Assembly: GCA_964613945.1 (NCBI GenBank) | Contig: CAZTJC010000006.1 | Location: forward strand, 62,001-126,000 | Source: JAVVHH01 sp964613945 | GTDB taxonomy: Bacteria; Pseudomonadota; Alphaproteobacteria; Acetobacterales; Acetobacteraceae | DNA: 64,000 bases | Direction of reading: 5' to 3' | Part shown: piece by piece, positions 17,777-27,906 of the stretch | Numbering within the stretch: the first letter of the stretch is position 1 | How the letters are laid out: each line of letters opens with the position of its first letter | The notes under the pieces: generated by a model | The model's database searches: none | Seen by the model: only the letters and a program-made list of their open reading frames with translations | Told to the model about the DNA's origin: nothing | Translations under genes and position numbers: made by a program

Positions 17777-18900
17777 TCAGAAAGCGCGGCGATACATCGC
17801 CGCGATCTCGTCGCGGCTGAGGTCGCGAGGGTTGTTGTCGAGCAGGCGGCGGATCGCGTGGGCTTCGGTGGCCATCGAGTCCAAGTCGGCTTCCGGCACG
17901 CCGTGCGCGGACAGGCGCATGTCGAGGCCAAGCGCGGCGCAGAAGGCAGTAGCGCCGGCAGTGACGGCGGCCGTGTCGGTCGAGGCGGGTTGGCCAAGGG
18001 CGGCGAGCACGGCAGCGGTCTTCTCCGGCAGCGCGGGCGCGTTCCAGGCCAGCGTGTGCGGGAAGATCAGAGCGCAGGCGAGGCCGTGCGGGATGTGGTG
18101 CCGGGTCCCGAGCGGGTAGGCCACGGCGTGTCCGGCCGTGGTGTTGACCGGGCCGAGGCAAAAGCCGCCATACAGCGACGCCAGTGCCAGCCCGGCGCGT
18201 GCCTCCGCATCGCCGCCATCCTCGACCGCACGCCGCAGATAACGGCCGACGAGGCGGATGCCCTCCAGCGCGTAGAGGTCGATCAGCGGGTGCGACTTCT
18301 TGCTGGTGTAGCCCTCGACGCAATGCGCCATCGCGTCGACGCCGGTGGCCGCTGTGACGGCCTGCGGCACGGTCATCGTGAGATCGGGATCGATGATGGC
18401 GATGTCGGCCAGCATGTGGCGGCTCTGGACGGCGAGCTTGTTCTGGGTGGCCGGGTCGGTGACCAGCGAGCGGGTGCCGGCTTCACTGCCGGTGCCGGCG
18501 GTGGTGGGCACCTGGGCGAGGGCGACCCGGCGGCCGGCCACCTTCTCGGGGCCGACGACCTCGTGAAGGGTCTGGCCGCTGCCGGGCAGCACGGCAGCCA
18601 GCTTGGCGAGGTCCATCGCGCTGCCGCCGCCGAAGCCGACGACGAGGTCGGGCTTCGTCTCGAGCGCCACCGCCAGGAGGGCGTCGAGGTTGGGGATGTC
18701 GGGCTCCGGCTTGACGGTGCCGAACACGGTGACGTCGCCCGGCAGCGCCAGCCCATCGACCCGGCTCGCATTGAAGGCGTCCGCGACCACCAGGATTCGC
18801 TCGAGCCCCTGTTCACGCGCCCAAGCGCCAAGCGTGGGCGCCAGGCCGGCGCCGAAGCGCAGAATGGCGGGGCGCTGGATCTCGATCGGCGTCACGACGC

Positions 18901-18904
<4 letters not shown>
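17777..18904 (-). CDS. Iron-containing alcohol dehydrogenase family protein
   Basis: 375 residues. Nucleotide-binding G-F-G-G-G-S-A-M-D near residue 90 and P-T-T-A-G-T-G-S-E near residue 133; metal-binding residues are intact in D-A-M-A-H-C-V-E near residue 190 and in H-H-I-P-H-G near residue 263. Group III Fe-ADHs include lactaldehyde, 4-hydroxybutyrate, maleylacetate and hydroxyacid-oxoacid enzymes. It starts within the stop of the PdxA-like gene (ATGA) and ends 13 bp before the lyase gene. In this operon it likely oxidises or reduces a C3/C4 hydroxy compound. Confidence 0.88.
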
Positions 18905-19934
<1,030 letters not shown>

Positions 19935-19938
<4 letters not shown>

Positions 19939-21032
19939 GAAGCTGCCCTTTCGAGGTCTGGGATACGCAATAGGTCGCGGAGCAAGGTCGGATGGCCGAA
20001 GGCGCCGGATTTCGAGACAACGACCACGCCGTCCCAACGCCCGCCGCACAGGCGCGAGACCGGGACACCGGGCATGACGCTGCCCTGCACTTCGAGGCTG
20101 GTCGCGCCCAGAGCCACGCAAAGACCGCGCAGGGTTTCACCCCCGGCGGCGACGAGCGTTCCGGGTGCGGCCAGGCCGCCGACCAGGGCGCGGAAGGCTG
20201 CCTCGATCCGGGTGGCCGCTTCGGCACGCGGCGTTCCCTGCGGCAGCAAGTGGCTCACCGCGGCAATGCCATGCCGGTCGAGCGCGGCGGTCAGCTTGGC
20301 CATGCTGGAGGGCGATGCGTCCGGCACCGCGTGCCAGTGCGGGTGGCAGGCCGCGAGCTGTGCCGCGGTGACGGCCTGGTCGCTGCCGAACAGACCAAGG
20401 ATCGGCGTCGGCAGCGGCGGGGTGACCGATGCTCCGCCACCGGCGAGCGCGCGCGCCAAGCCGCCAGTTCCGCACCAGAGCACCCCCGCGCCACTGCCGC
20501 CCGCCTGCGCGACGGCGGCGGCGAGATCGGCGTCGGTCACGGCATCGAACACCGTGATCCCTGGCATCAGGCCAGTCGGACCGGCCAGTTGGGCCGTCAC
20601 ACCGAGATCGCGCAATGCGGTGACGAGGTTCGGTCCGGCTGGCGACCAACCGCCGCGGTCCGCCGTGTATTGCTGCCCATGCCGGGTCACGCGGCCCTGG
20701 AACGGGAAGGCGGGCGCCAGAACGGCGTGTTGCCACGGTCCGGCGTCGAAGCACACAGCCAGCTCGGCCAGCGTGTGCCCCCGCATGAGGCTGTCGATCT
20801 TCTTGAACGCGACCTCACCCTGCGCCAGCGCCGGCACCGCGCTCAGCGTCGCAGCGCGCGCGGACCCGAGCGATCCCTCGCGGGTTGCGAGATCCAGGGC
20901 CGCGTTGGCTGGCAACCCGGCTCCGTAGCTGCCCTGCCAGAAGGCATGCACCGGCCCGGTGAGCGCCACGAACTCGGCCGCGGTGTCCAGTGCCCCCGTG
21001 AGATCGTCGGCGATGAGCCGCAAGGTGGTCAT
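19935..21032 (-). CDS. Four-carbon acid sugar kinase family protein (DtnK/OtnK-like)
   Basis: 365 residues. The N-terminal L-R-L-I-A-D-D-L-T-G-A-L-D-T-A is the hallmark of the family once called DUF1537; K-K-I-D-S-L-M-R-G near residue 75 and the C-terminal G-G-E-T plus S-K-S-G-A-F-G near residue 345 are also typical. It is somewhat shorter than the roughly 420 residues usual for the family. Known members phosphorylate D-threonate, L-threonate or D-erythronate on O4. The start at 21032 overlaps the IclR stop by 4 nt. With the PdxA-like enzyme it forms a complete two-step route to dihydroxyacetone phosphate. Confidence 0.87.
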
Positions 21033-21814
21033 GCGGCGGCCGACAGGCGGACGGCCCCGCTCAACGCCCGCGTCGCCTGCAGGAGTGGAGGCACGGCTGC
21101 GGCAACGAATCCGTCGAGTTCCTGTCGCACGGTTTGTACGGTGAGGCTGATGGCGGCCCGAACCGTTCCATCCGGCCAAAAGATCGGCGCCGCGACGGTG
21201 CGCAGGCCGAACGCATTCTCGCCGTCCGAAATGGCATAGCCCCGGGCGCGGACCTCGGCGAGCCTTGCGCAAAGTTGGTCCAGATCGGTCAATGTCGCAC
21301 CCGATAGCGGGATGCGCTCGCCGGACTGCATGATCTGCCGGGCATGGTCCGGTGGCTGCCAGGCGAGAATCGCGTGACCAAGAGCTGCGGCATAGGCCCC
21401 TGTCCTGCTGCCGGCTCGTCGGTCGGGAGCTTGCCGGCCAAGATCGGCCTGAATACGCTCAAGATAGACCACGTCAGGGCCGTCCAGCATTCCAAGCGAT
21501 GCTGCATCGGCAATGTCAGGCACCAAGCCTTGCAGTACAGGTCGCGATTGGCGCTGTAATCCGCCAGCGGCCAGCGCGGAGTAGCCGAGCTCGAGGCATT
21601 TCAGCGTGAGCCAGAACCGGCGCGTTCCCGGAACGGCGGCCAGGTAGCCCAGATCGACCATGGTGTGGATCAGGCGAAACGCCGTGCCACGGTCCAGGCC
21701 GGCCGACGACGCCACCTCGCTGATCGTCAGTTCAGGTGTTTCAGCGCGGAACGACCGCAGAACGGCGAACGCCTTTCCGACGGACTGAACCGTGCTCTTG
21801 CTGCTTTCGACCAC
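21029..21814 (-). CDS. IclR family transcriptional regulator
   Basis: 261 residues from a GTG at 21814, preceded by AGGGAG (21819-21824). An ATG at 21862 would add 16 residues but would place the operator and part of the promoter inside the gene, so I reject it. The N-terminal winged helix contains S-E-V-A-S-S-A-G-L-D-R-G-T-A-F-R near residue 35, and the C-terminal effector domain shows A-A-A-L-G-H-A-I near residue 140. It is the first gene of a nine-gene operon and overlaps the kinase gene, so it most likely controls its own operon in response to a sugar acid or intermediate. Confidence 0.9.
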   Translation of the reverse strand: MVESSKSTVQSVGKAFAVLRSFRAETPELTISEVASSAGLDRGTAFRLIHTMVDLGYLAAVPGTRRFWLTLKCLELGYSALAAGGLQRQSRPVLQGLVPDIADAASLGMLDGPDVVYLERIQADLGRQAPDRRAGSRTGAYAAALGHAILAWQPPDHARQIMQSGERIPLSGATLTDLDQLCARLAEVRARGYAISDGENAFGLRTVAAPIFWPDGTVRAAISLTVQTVRQELDGFVAAAVPPLLQATRALSGAVRLSAAA

Positions 21815-21825
21815 TCTGCTCCCTA

Positions 21826-21842
21826 TGTTCGCATTGCGAACA
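21826..21842. promoter_or_regulatory. Putative IclR operator, perfect 17-bp palindrome
   Basis: TGTTCGCA-T-TGCGAACA: two perfect 8-bp arms around a single base. It sits between the promoter and the ribosome site of the IclR gene, about 11 bp upstream of its GTG. IclR-family sites are commonly short GTTCG/CGAAC-type palindromes, so self-regulation of the operon is likely. Binding is inferred. Confidence 0.65.
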
Positions 21843-21860
21843 ATTATTCTTATGCCGAGC

Positions 21861-21890
21861 AATTTAGTGTCGTTTTTTCGACTGTGTCAA
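21861..21890 (-). promoter_or_regulatory. Sigma-70-type promoter of the IclR operon
   Basis: On the minus strand a perfect TTGACA lies at 21885-21890, followed after 18 bp by TAAATT at 21861-21866 (four of six matches to TATAAT). The predicted transcription start would fall near 21854, just upstream of the palindrome, so a bound regulator would block transcription. The gap from here to 22002 holds no gene I can support. Confidence 0.5.
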
Positions 21891-22001
21891 TCATCGGAAC
21901 GAGTGCCGCCGTTGGCTGGGAAAGTGTTCGATGCACCGTCGCGGACAGACCCCTACCGGGCATTCGAGGCCATGAGGGCGAGTGGAGATCTCCGGATCAG
22001 C

Positions 22002-23372
22002 TCAAGGCGGATCGGCCTGATCGATGCGCGGTGTCGCTACGATCCGCACTGCGCTCACCAGACCGCCCGCCAGCGTCAGTGCCGCACTCACGGCCAGCCC
22101 GATACGGGGCACCATCGTCGCCGAGGCGACCGTGAACAGAAGCGCCATGATGACGGAGCCGATCGTTTGTCCCAGCAGCCGGGCTGTCGCCTGCATGCCG
22201 CCAACGGCGCCGCTGCGCACCTTGGGCGCGGAAAGCAGCATGTTGCGGTTGTTGGGTGTCTGGAACAGGCCGAAACCGAGCCCCGCCAGCATCAGGCACC
22301 CTTCCAGTGGCAGCAGGCCGCTCTCCACCGGCAGCAGCGCCGCGACGGCCAGGCCGATCGCCAGGAGCATGCCGCCGATCGCACACAGGAGCCCGTTCGA
22401 CACCTTGTCCGCCAAACGCCCGGACACCGGACCGGCAACCGCCACCACCAGCGGCCAGGGCGTCATGAGCAGGCCGGTTGCCAGATCGCCTTGCCCGAGC
22501 GCGTGCTGCAGGTGAAACGGCAGCGCCACGTAGCTCGCCATCTGTCCGGCGAAGCAACACACGGACGCGATGACGGAAATTCGGAACGGCCGTGTGCGCA
22601 ACAGGTCCAGCGGCACCAGCGGAACCGCCTGCGGCATCTCGCGCCGAACCAGCACAACGACGCTGACGGCGGCGACCACGAGCAAGGCGGATGCCAGAAC
22701 GGGCGTGGTGGTGATGCGCGCCACACCGAGGATCAGAGTGGCGAAGCCGAGTGCATTGAGTGCGGCACTGATCCGGTCGATTCGGCGCCCCGTACCGGTC
22801 GGTTGCGGCAGGAAGCGAGCCAGCAGCAGCACGGTGGCCCCGACCGGCAGATTGACGGCGAACAACCACGGCCAACTGGCGACGGACAGGATGGCAGCCC
22901 CGATCGTCGGCCCGGCAGCGGCGGATAAAGCGATCACCGTGGCGTTCCAGCCGATGATGCTGCCGAGCAGCCGGTGCGGGTACGTGAAGCGGATCAGCCC
23001 GATGCCGAGCGCCAGCACCGCCGCTCCGCCGACCCCCTGGACGAAGCGGGCCGCCACCAGCCAGAGCAGCGACGGCGACAATGCGCACATGAGCGAGGCC
23101 GCAGTGAACAATGCCACGCCGCTGATGAACACACGCCGCAGGCCCAGGCTTTCGCCCAGCGCGGCACACGGCAGCAACGTCATCACCAGGGCGAGCTGGT
23201 ATCCGTTGACCACCCAGATGGAGGAGGCGGCCGACACCTGCAGCGTGGTGGCCAGCGTCGGCAACGCAACGTTGGCAATGGCGCCGTCCAGCACGACCAG
23301 CACCAACGTCGCCATGATCGCCCCCGTCGCATAATGGCGCTGCGGGGTGGGTAGGCCGTCGTGATGAAGCAT
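22002..23372 (-). CDS. MFS transporter, DHA2-like
   Basis: 456 residues from the ATG at 23372; longer upstream reading adds an unlikely hydrophilic segment that would run into the LysR start region. Helix 1 shows V-L-V-V-L-D-G-A-I-A-N-V-A-L-P near residue 25, and motif A-like G-E-S-L-G-L-R-R near residue 75. Twelve to fourteen hydrophobic segments are visible. It is divergent from a LysR gene, the classic layout for an inducible efflux pump. The substrate is unknown; antibiotics or plant phenolics are the usual guesses for such pairs. Confidence 0.85.
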   Translation of the reverse strand: MLHHDGLPTPQRHYATGAIMATLVLVVLDGAIANVALPTLATTLQVSAASSIWVVNGYQLALVMTLLPCAALGESLGLRRVFISGVALFTAASLMCALSPSLLWLVAARFVQGVGGAAVLALGIGLIRFTYPHRLLGSIIGWNATVIALSAAAGPTIGAAILSVASWPWLFAVNLPVGATVLLLARFLPQPTGTGRRIDRISAALNALGFATLILGVARITTTPVLASALLVVAAVSVVVLVRREMPQAVPLVPLDLLRTRPFRISVIASVCCFAGQMASYVALPFHLQHALGQGDLATGLLMTPWPLVVAVAGPVSGRLADKVSNGLLCAIGGMLLAIGLAVAALLPVESGLLPLEGCLMLAGLGFGLFQTPNNRNMLLSAPKVRSGAVGGMQATARLLGQTIGSVIMALLFTVASATMVPRIGLAVSAALTLAGGLVSAVRIVATPRIDQADPP

Positions 23373-23468
23373 GCGTGCAGGATGCACCGATGCTGACCAG
23401 GCGGAAGGCGCATGGGCTGCAATCAATACTTGCGCCAAACGCCACCCATCTGCCGGCGTTGGGCTCAC
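23373..23468. promoter_or_regulatory. MFS-LysR divergent control region
   Basis: A 96-bp gap between divergent genes, where a LysR protein would be expected to bind. It contains a short perfect dyad GTGCA-gga-TGCAC at 23375-23387, directly before the MFS start. No unambiguous promoter hexamers stand out. Confidence 0.3.
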
Positions 23469-24377
23469 ATGCCCGATCCGGACCTCAACCTGCTTTCCGC
23501 ACTCGACGTGCTGCTGCGCGAAGGCAGCGTCGCTGCGGCGGCGAGGGTGCTGGGACTGAGTGACTCGGCCATGAGCCGGACCCTGCTACGCCTGAGGCTG
23601 GCAACGGGAGATGCGTTGCTGGTGCGTGCTGGCAGGCGACTGGTGCCGACGCCGCACGCAATAGCCATCCGCGACCGGGTACACACGCTCGCCAACGACG
23701 CGCGTGCGGTGCTGCGGCCCGCACCGGGGACGCTGGATTTGCGGTCGCTGGACCGGGTACTGGTCCTGCGGGCTAACGAGGGATTTGTTGAAACCTTCGC
23801 GGCCCGGCTGGTCACAGCGCTCGCGGCGGCAGCGCCCGGAGTGCGGCTGCGGTTCACGCCCAAGCCGGACAAGGGCGTGCAGGCGTTGCGGGACGGGACG
23901 ATTGACCTGGAGATCGGCGTGCTGGGCGACACGGGTCCAGAGGTGAAGGTGCAGGCGCTGTTCCAAGACCGCTTCGTCGGCGTGGTGCGTGAGGGGCATG
24001 AGCTGACGTCCAGTGCAGTGACGCCCGATCGTTATGCTGCGTGCGGGCACGTGGTGGCGTCGCGCCGTGGACGGTCGCATGGTCCGGTGGACAAGGCGCT
24101 GGCGGAGTTCGGGCTGACACGCCGGGTCGTCGTGACGGTGCCGAGTTTCCCGGCTGCCATGGCGATTGCCGCGTCCTCGGAGTTGGTCGGACTGGTGACG
24201 CAGTCCTTTGTTCGGGAAAGACGGAATGGATGGCCGGTGCACGATTTCGCGCTGCCGATCTCGACCGATCCGATCATTGTATCGCAGATGTGGCATCCCC
24301 GCACCGATGCCGACCCGGCGCATCGCTGGCTGCGGGAAACGGTGCTGTCCATCTGCCGCTCGCGTCAGGAGTGCTGA
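23469..24377 (+). CDS. LysR family transcriptional regulator
   Basis: 302 residues from the ATG at 23469, which gives the classic N-terminus D-L-N-L-L-S-A-L-D-V-L-L. The helix-turn-helix A-A-A-R-V-L-G-L-S-D-S-A-M-S-R-T-L is at residues 23-39. The rest is the periplasmic-binding-like effector domain, with L-V-L-R-A-N-E-G-F near residue 98. The sequence resembles the NodD/NahR-like subgroup in the N-terminal part. It probably controls the divergent MFS gene. Confidence 0.88.
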   Translation: MPDPDLNLLSALDVLLREGSVAAAARVLGLSDSAMSRTLLRLRLATGDALLVRAGRRLVPTPHAIAIRDRVHTLANDARAVLRPAPGTLDLRSLDRVLVLRANEGFVETFAARLVTALAAAAPGVRLRFTPKPDKGVQALRDGTIDLEIGVLGDTGPEVKVQALFQDRFVGVVREGHELTSSAVTPDRYAACGHVVASRRGRSHGPVDKALAEFGLTRRVVVTVPSFPAAMAIAASSELVGLVTQSFVRERRNGWPVHDFALPISTDPIIVSQMWHPRTDADPAHRWLRETVLSICRSRQEC

Positions 24378-24780
24378 CTTCCGGCGTGAGTTAGGCGTAA
24401 CCAGAGGTCGGTATCTCCATCGAGCTACCGAGCAACGAGGCAGTTCTTACGGCTGCCGAGGCTGGCGCAGGGACCACGCCACTGTCCGCGTTCACGGTGG
24501 CGGGATCGTTGAAGGCCGGGTGCTGCACCGCGTACCGTTCCAACTATCTGCGCGGTTCTTCCGTGTTTTGCGACGCCGCGAGAGGCACCGTAGCAAGGCG
24601 GCGGAAGTGCCGATGTCGCTGATGGGCGGCGGATAGAAGATCGGTGCTGGTGGCAATGACCATGCACGTTGCACCGACGGATTGTTTTGGTATGGCTGCG
24701 CCGTAGGTCGGCGGTCGGGCTGTCGGAGATCTTATGTTTATCAAAACTGTAATGATCGAGCCAAGCGATGTGCGGCTGTG
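24378..24780. other. Intergenic stretch without a supported gene
   Basis: About 400 bp between the LysR gene and the M48 peptidase gene. Short open frames on both strands have no ribosome site or family likeness. The 3' part (24731-24760) is locally AT-rich and may hold the peptidase promoter. I see no RNA gene or repeat. Confidence 0.5.
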
Positions 24781-27303
24781 ATGTCTGCCGTCATGAATAC
24801 CATCGGCGAGCCAAAGCTCAGACTGGCGTGGCGGGAACTGGCTGCCCTGCTCATGCTGGCCGTGCTCGCCTATGGGTTACGGTTTCTCTCGTCGTGGTGG
24901 CTGCTCGAGCATGCGGGAGCCGATCGGTTCGACCCGCACGGGTTTGGATTATTCGGCGACGCGGTCCTGCTCGCGACGCTGGCGCCGTTCCTTGCCGTGC
25001 TGCTGGTGGGGATCATTCGTCGTCGGGGCGCTTGGCGTGGCCTGTTCGCATCGGCATCGCGGCCGGGCTGGACGTTGGCTAGCTATGCGCTGGTTCTGCT
25101 GCTCGGGGCGCCGACACCGGGCCAGGTCTGGGCCGTGATCATGCTGCCGTATGACGTCGCCTGGCCGGCATCGGTGTCGGCGGCGCTTTGGTTTGGCGTC
25201 ACAGCTGTACTCCGGGCGGTGGCGGTTACCGGGTCCAAGCACAACGCGGCAGTGGGTTCGCCCATGCCGGGCCGCAAACTCGAACAGTCCGTGCTGCTCG
25301 CCATTCTCGTGCTGCCGCTGCTGTTCAGCGGCCTGGGCGTCTGGGAGGTCTGGCGCGGCCGCGATACCGTTGCTGCAATGCAGGCTGTTGGGCCCGCTAA
25401 CGTCGACCTTATGATGGCGCGGCTGCGGCTGGCGCCGGCTGCCATCGCATTGTTGGGCGGACTGGTGGCCGGCGGCGCCGGGCTCACCGGATTGGGCCTG
25501 GTGGCCGTCTCGGCGCGGCAGGGTGCGCGGTCCCGCCCGGCCTTGGTCGCCAGTTTCAACCGGGTCAGCCGAGTGTTGCCTCTCCTGCTCGCCGCTCAGG
25601 TGATGGGCTTGGCTGCTGCCATGCTGGGGGTCAGCGTGTTCGAGGCGAGCGGCCTGTGGCTCACGCCCGACACCGATGACAAGATGGCTCTGCTGGGTTT
25701 CATGGGCCTCGTCTATGCCGGCGTCGCCTTATGGGGCGGCTACGCGACCCTGCGGGCCCTGCGACGTGCGTTGCGCTTGTTCGAGCTGCGTCCCATGGCG
25801 CTGACCGGCGTTGCCGTTTCCGAGGCAGAAGCCCCGGGCCTGTTCGCCCTGCTGACGGAGCTGGCGCGGGAACGGGGCACGACAGTGCCGGAAACCGTGA
25901 TCGTGGGCGCACGGGAGGGTTTCTTTGTCTCGGCGCTGCCCGGGCTGCTGGAGGGACCGTCGGGCGCTGCACCAACAGCCACGGTCGGCCGCATCCTGCA
26001 CCTTCCGCTCGCCGGTTTGACAGCGCTCGACCCGATGGAGTTGCGCACGGTGCTGGCGCACGAATTTGCACATTTCTCCGGCGACGACCTGCAATACAGC
26101 GTACGGTTCCAGCCACTGTATCGCGGGCTTGGCCAAGCGGCGGCGGCCATGTCGGTACGCGGGCTCAACTGGGGCAGCACGCTGCCGGATCGGCTGCTGG
26201 AACGCGTCGTGCACCCGCATTCCGCACTGGCGGTACACGCCTATGACCGGTTCGACCGCGTCGTCGCGCAGTGGAGCCGGCAACGCGAGCTGGAGGCAGA
26301 CCGCGCCGCGATCGCTTCGGGCTCTGCCGGTGCGCTGGCCAGTTCGCTTCTGCGCATGCGCCTGGTGACGGACCTCAATAACCGGGTGCTCCGCTACATC
26401 GCCGAGCAGCCCGATACCGCGTTCTTCGAACTCGAGACGACTCTGTCCGAAGACCTGGTATACCGGATCGAGGTGGGCGAAGCTGGCGACCCGGCGGCGC
26501 AGCTCGACGACCGTGCACCGCATCCCACGGATACTCACCCGCCAGACCGGCAGCGGATCGAAACCGCCGGTGTTCCGATAAACGCCGCGCTGATGGCACG
26601 AGCGGCTCGCCCCGTGTCTCCGGCCGAATTTGCTGTCGTACAAGGCCTTTTCCAATACTGGGAAGGCCTATCGAAAGACATCAGCGCCGGGCTGCAGGAT
26701 GAGGCGCGACAGATGCTGGCGAAGTATCGCGAGCATCTGCAGACCGTGGCCGGGCGGACGGATCCGGCGGTGACGGTGCTGCATGAGTCGTTGCTGCGGC
26801 CGACACTGTTGCTGACGGTGCTCGGGTTGGTCTGCCTCGTCGTCGCCGTCGGTTGCATCCTGTCCGCGCACTACGGCGGTGAGCAGGACCGCCAGGCCTG
26901 GCGCCTGCTGACTGGAATCGCAGTGTTCGGGACAATCGGTTTCAGCTTCGTCCTGTCGTGGATCGTCCGGCTTTGGCGCGGACGGCACCAGCCATACCTG
27001 GTGCTGTCGGCGGAAGGGGTAGTTTCGCCGGGTTTCGCCGGAACGTTACGGTGGCTCGACATCCAAGCAATCTCGGTGTCGGCACTGCCAGCGCGCATCG
27101 AGTTGAAGCTCTACCGCGGCGCGCCGCTGCCGACGCGAACCCGGCGCATCCGCCGGTTGCAGCACGATGTCCGGCAGCACGGGCTCCAGTTCGCCGGCAT
27201 GTTGCCACGCGACATGTCGGCCGCGGCGCTACAGGCCACCTTGCTGCAACGCGCCCAGGCCGCTCATGCACAGAGCCGCTTGGATGCGCGATCCGACCGA
27301 TGA
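24781..27303 (+). CDS. Large membrane M48-family metallopeptidase
   Basis: 840 residues from the ATG at 24781. Order: about seven or eight N-terminal membrane segments (to residue ~330), an M48 catalytic domain with zinc motif H427-E-F-A-H431 and the third ligand Glu505 in E-L-E-A-D, then two more membrane segments near residues 675-730, and a C-terminal soluble domain of about 100 residues. M48 enzymes such as HtpX and BepA act in envelope protein quality control. The protein is more than twice the length of HtpX. Its C-terminal domain has the pattern P-Y-L-V-L-S-A-E-G-V-V-S-P-G followed by W-L-D-I-Q-A-I, resembling the small protein at 35960-36487. Confidence 0.85.
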   Translation: MSAVMNTIGEPKLRLAWRELAALLMLAVLAYGLRFLSSWWLLEHAGADRFDPHGFGLFGDAVLLATLAPFLAVLLVGIIRRRGAWRGLFASASRPGWTLASYALVLLLGAPTPGQVWAVIMLPYDVAWPASVSAALWFGVTAVLRAVAVTGSKHNAAVGSPMPGRKLEQSVLLAILVLPLLFSGLGVWEVWRGRDTVAAMQAVGPANVDLMMARLRLAPAAIALLGGLVAGGAGLTGLGLVAVSARQGARSRPALVASFNRVSRVLPLLLAAQVMGLAAAMLGVSVFEASGLWLTPDTDDKMALLGFMGLVYAGVALWGGYATLRALRRALRLFELRPMALTGVAVSEAEAPGLFALLTELARERGTTVPETVIVGAREGFFVSALPGLLEGPSGAAPTATVGRILHLPLAGLTALDPMELRTVLAHEFAHFSGDDLQYSVRFQPLYRGLGQAAAAMSVRGLNWGSTLPDRLLERVVHPHSALAVHAYDRFDRVVAQWSRQRELEADRAAIASGSAGALASSLLRMRLVTDLNNRVLRYIAEQPDTAFFELETTLSEDLVYRIEVGEAGDPAAQLDDRAPHPTDTHPPDRQRIETAGVPINAALMARAARPVSPAEFAVVQGLFQYWEGLSKDISAGLQDEARQMLAKYREHLQTVAGRTDPAVTVLHESLLRPTLLLTVLGLVCLVVAVGCILSAHYGGEQDRQAWRLLTGIAVFGTIGFSFVLSWIVRLWRGRHQPYLVLSAEGVVSPGFAGTLRWLDIQAISVSALPARIELKLYRGAPLPTRTRRIRRLQHDVRQHGLQFAGMLPRDMSAAALQATLLQRAQAAHAQSRLDARSDR

Positions 27304-27387
27304 AGCTGTCACGAACGATCGCTTGATCCGCACGGGTTTGCACTGCAGAACCCACAACAAGATTTCAATTTCTGAGAGGGTAACGTT

Positions 27388-27876
27388 TTGCGCTTTTTGC
27401 CTATCGCTTGTCTGCTGGCCGGCCTAGCCGGTCCTGTTCTGGCGCAAACTGCAACCCCGGAATCGGTGGCATTGGCCAAGCAACTCGTTGCGAAGATTGA
27501 GCCAAGTCCGCAGCAGACCATCGCCCAGCTCGGTGGCTCCATGGTCGGCATGATGCAGCAAATGGGCATCAAGGACCCCGAGCAGGCCAAGGTCATTGTG
27601 CAGGAAGCTTTGATGCCGTTGCTGTCCGAGCATATCGGTGGGCTGATGGACCGTTCCGCATCGGCCTATGCCGAGACGATGAGCGTGGAGGACCTGAAGG
27701 CGATCATCGCCTTTTACGACACAAAGGCAGGGCAGGATCTGATCAAGGCGCAGCCGTTGCTGGCCCAACGCCGGGTTCAGGGCATGACGGCATGGATGGG
27801 CGAGTTGCAGCCCGAGATGCAGACCAAGGTTGCCGCGGTTATCAAGCAGCATGGGTGGGACAAGGGCACGAAGTAA
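27388..27876 (+). CDS. DUF2059 domain-containing exported protein
   Basis: 162 residues from a TTG at 27388 with GAGAGG about 9 bp upstream. A signal peptide is clear (hydrophobic core then V-L-A-Q, cleavage near residue 20). The mature protein is helical, with M-S-V-E-D-L-K-A-I-I-A-F-Y-D-T-K-A-G near residue 98, the core of the DUF2059 family. Function unknown; members are small periplasmic proteins. It follows the M48 gene by 84 bp and could be co-transcribed. Confidence 0.8.
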   Translation: MRFLPIACLLAGLAGPVLAQTATPESVALAKQLVAKIEPSPQQTIAQLGGSMVGMMQQMGIKDPEQAKVIVQEALMPLLSEHIGGLMDRSASAYAETMSVEDLKAIIAFYDTKAGQDLIKAQPLLAQRRVQGMTAWMGELQPEMQTKVAAVIKQHGWDKGTK

Positions 27877-27906
27877 CTCTCTTCGTGCGCTAGCGGCTGG
27901 CTAGAG

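Noticed and set aside
15418..17820. An 800-codon open frame on the plus strand
   Set aside because: It lies wholly antisense to the symporter and lyase genes, has skewed D/G/R/H composition without any family motif, and arises from the high GC content that removes stop codons.
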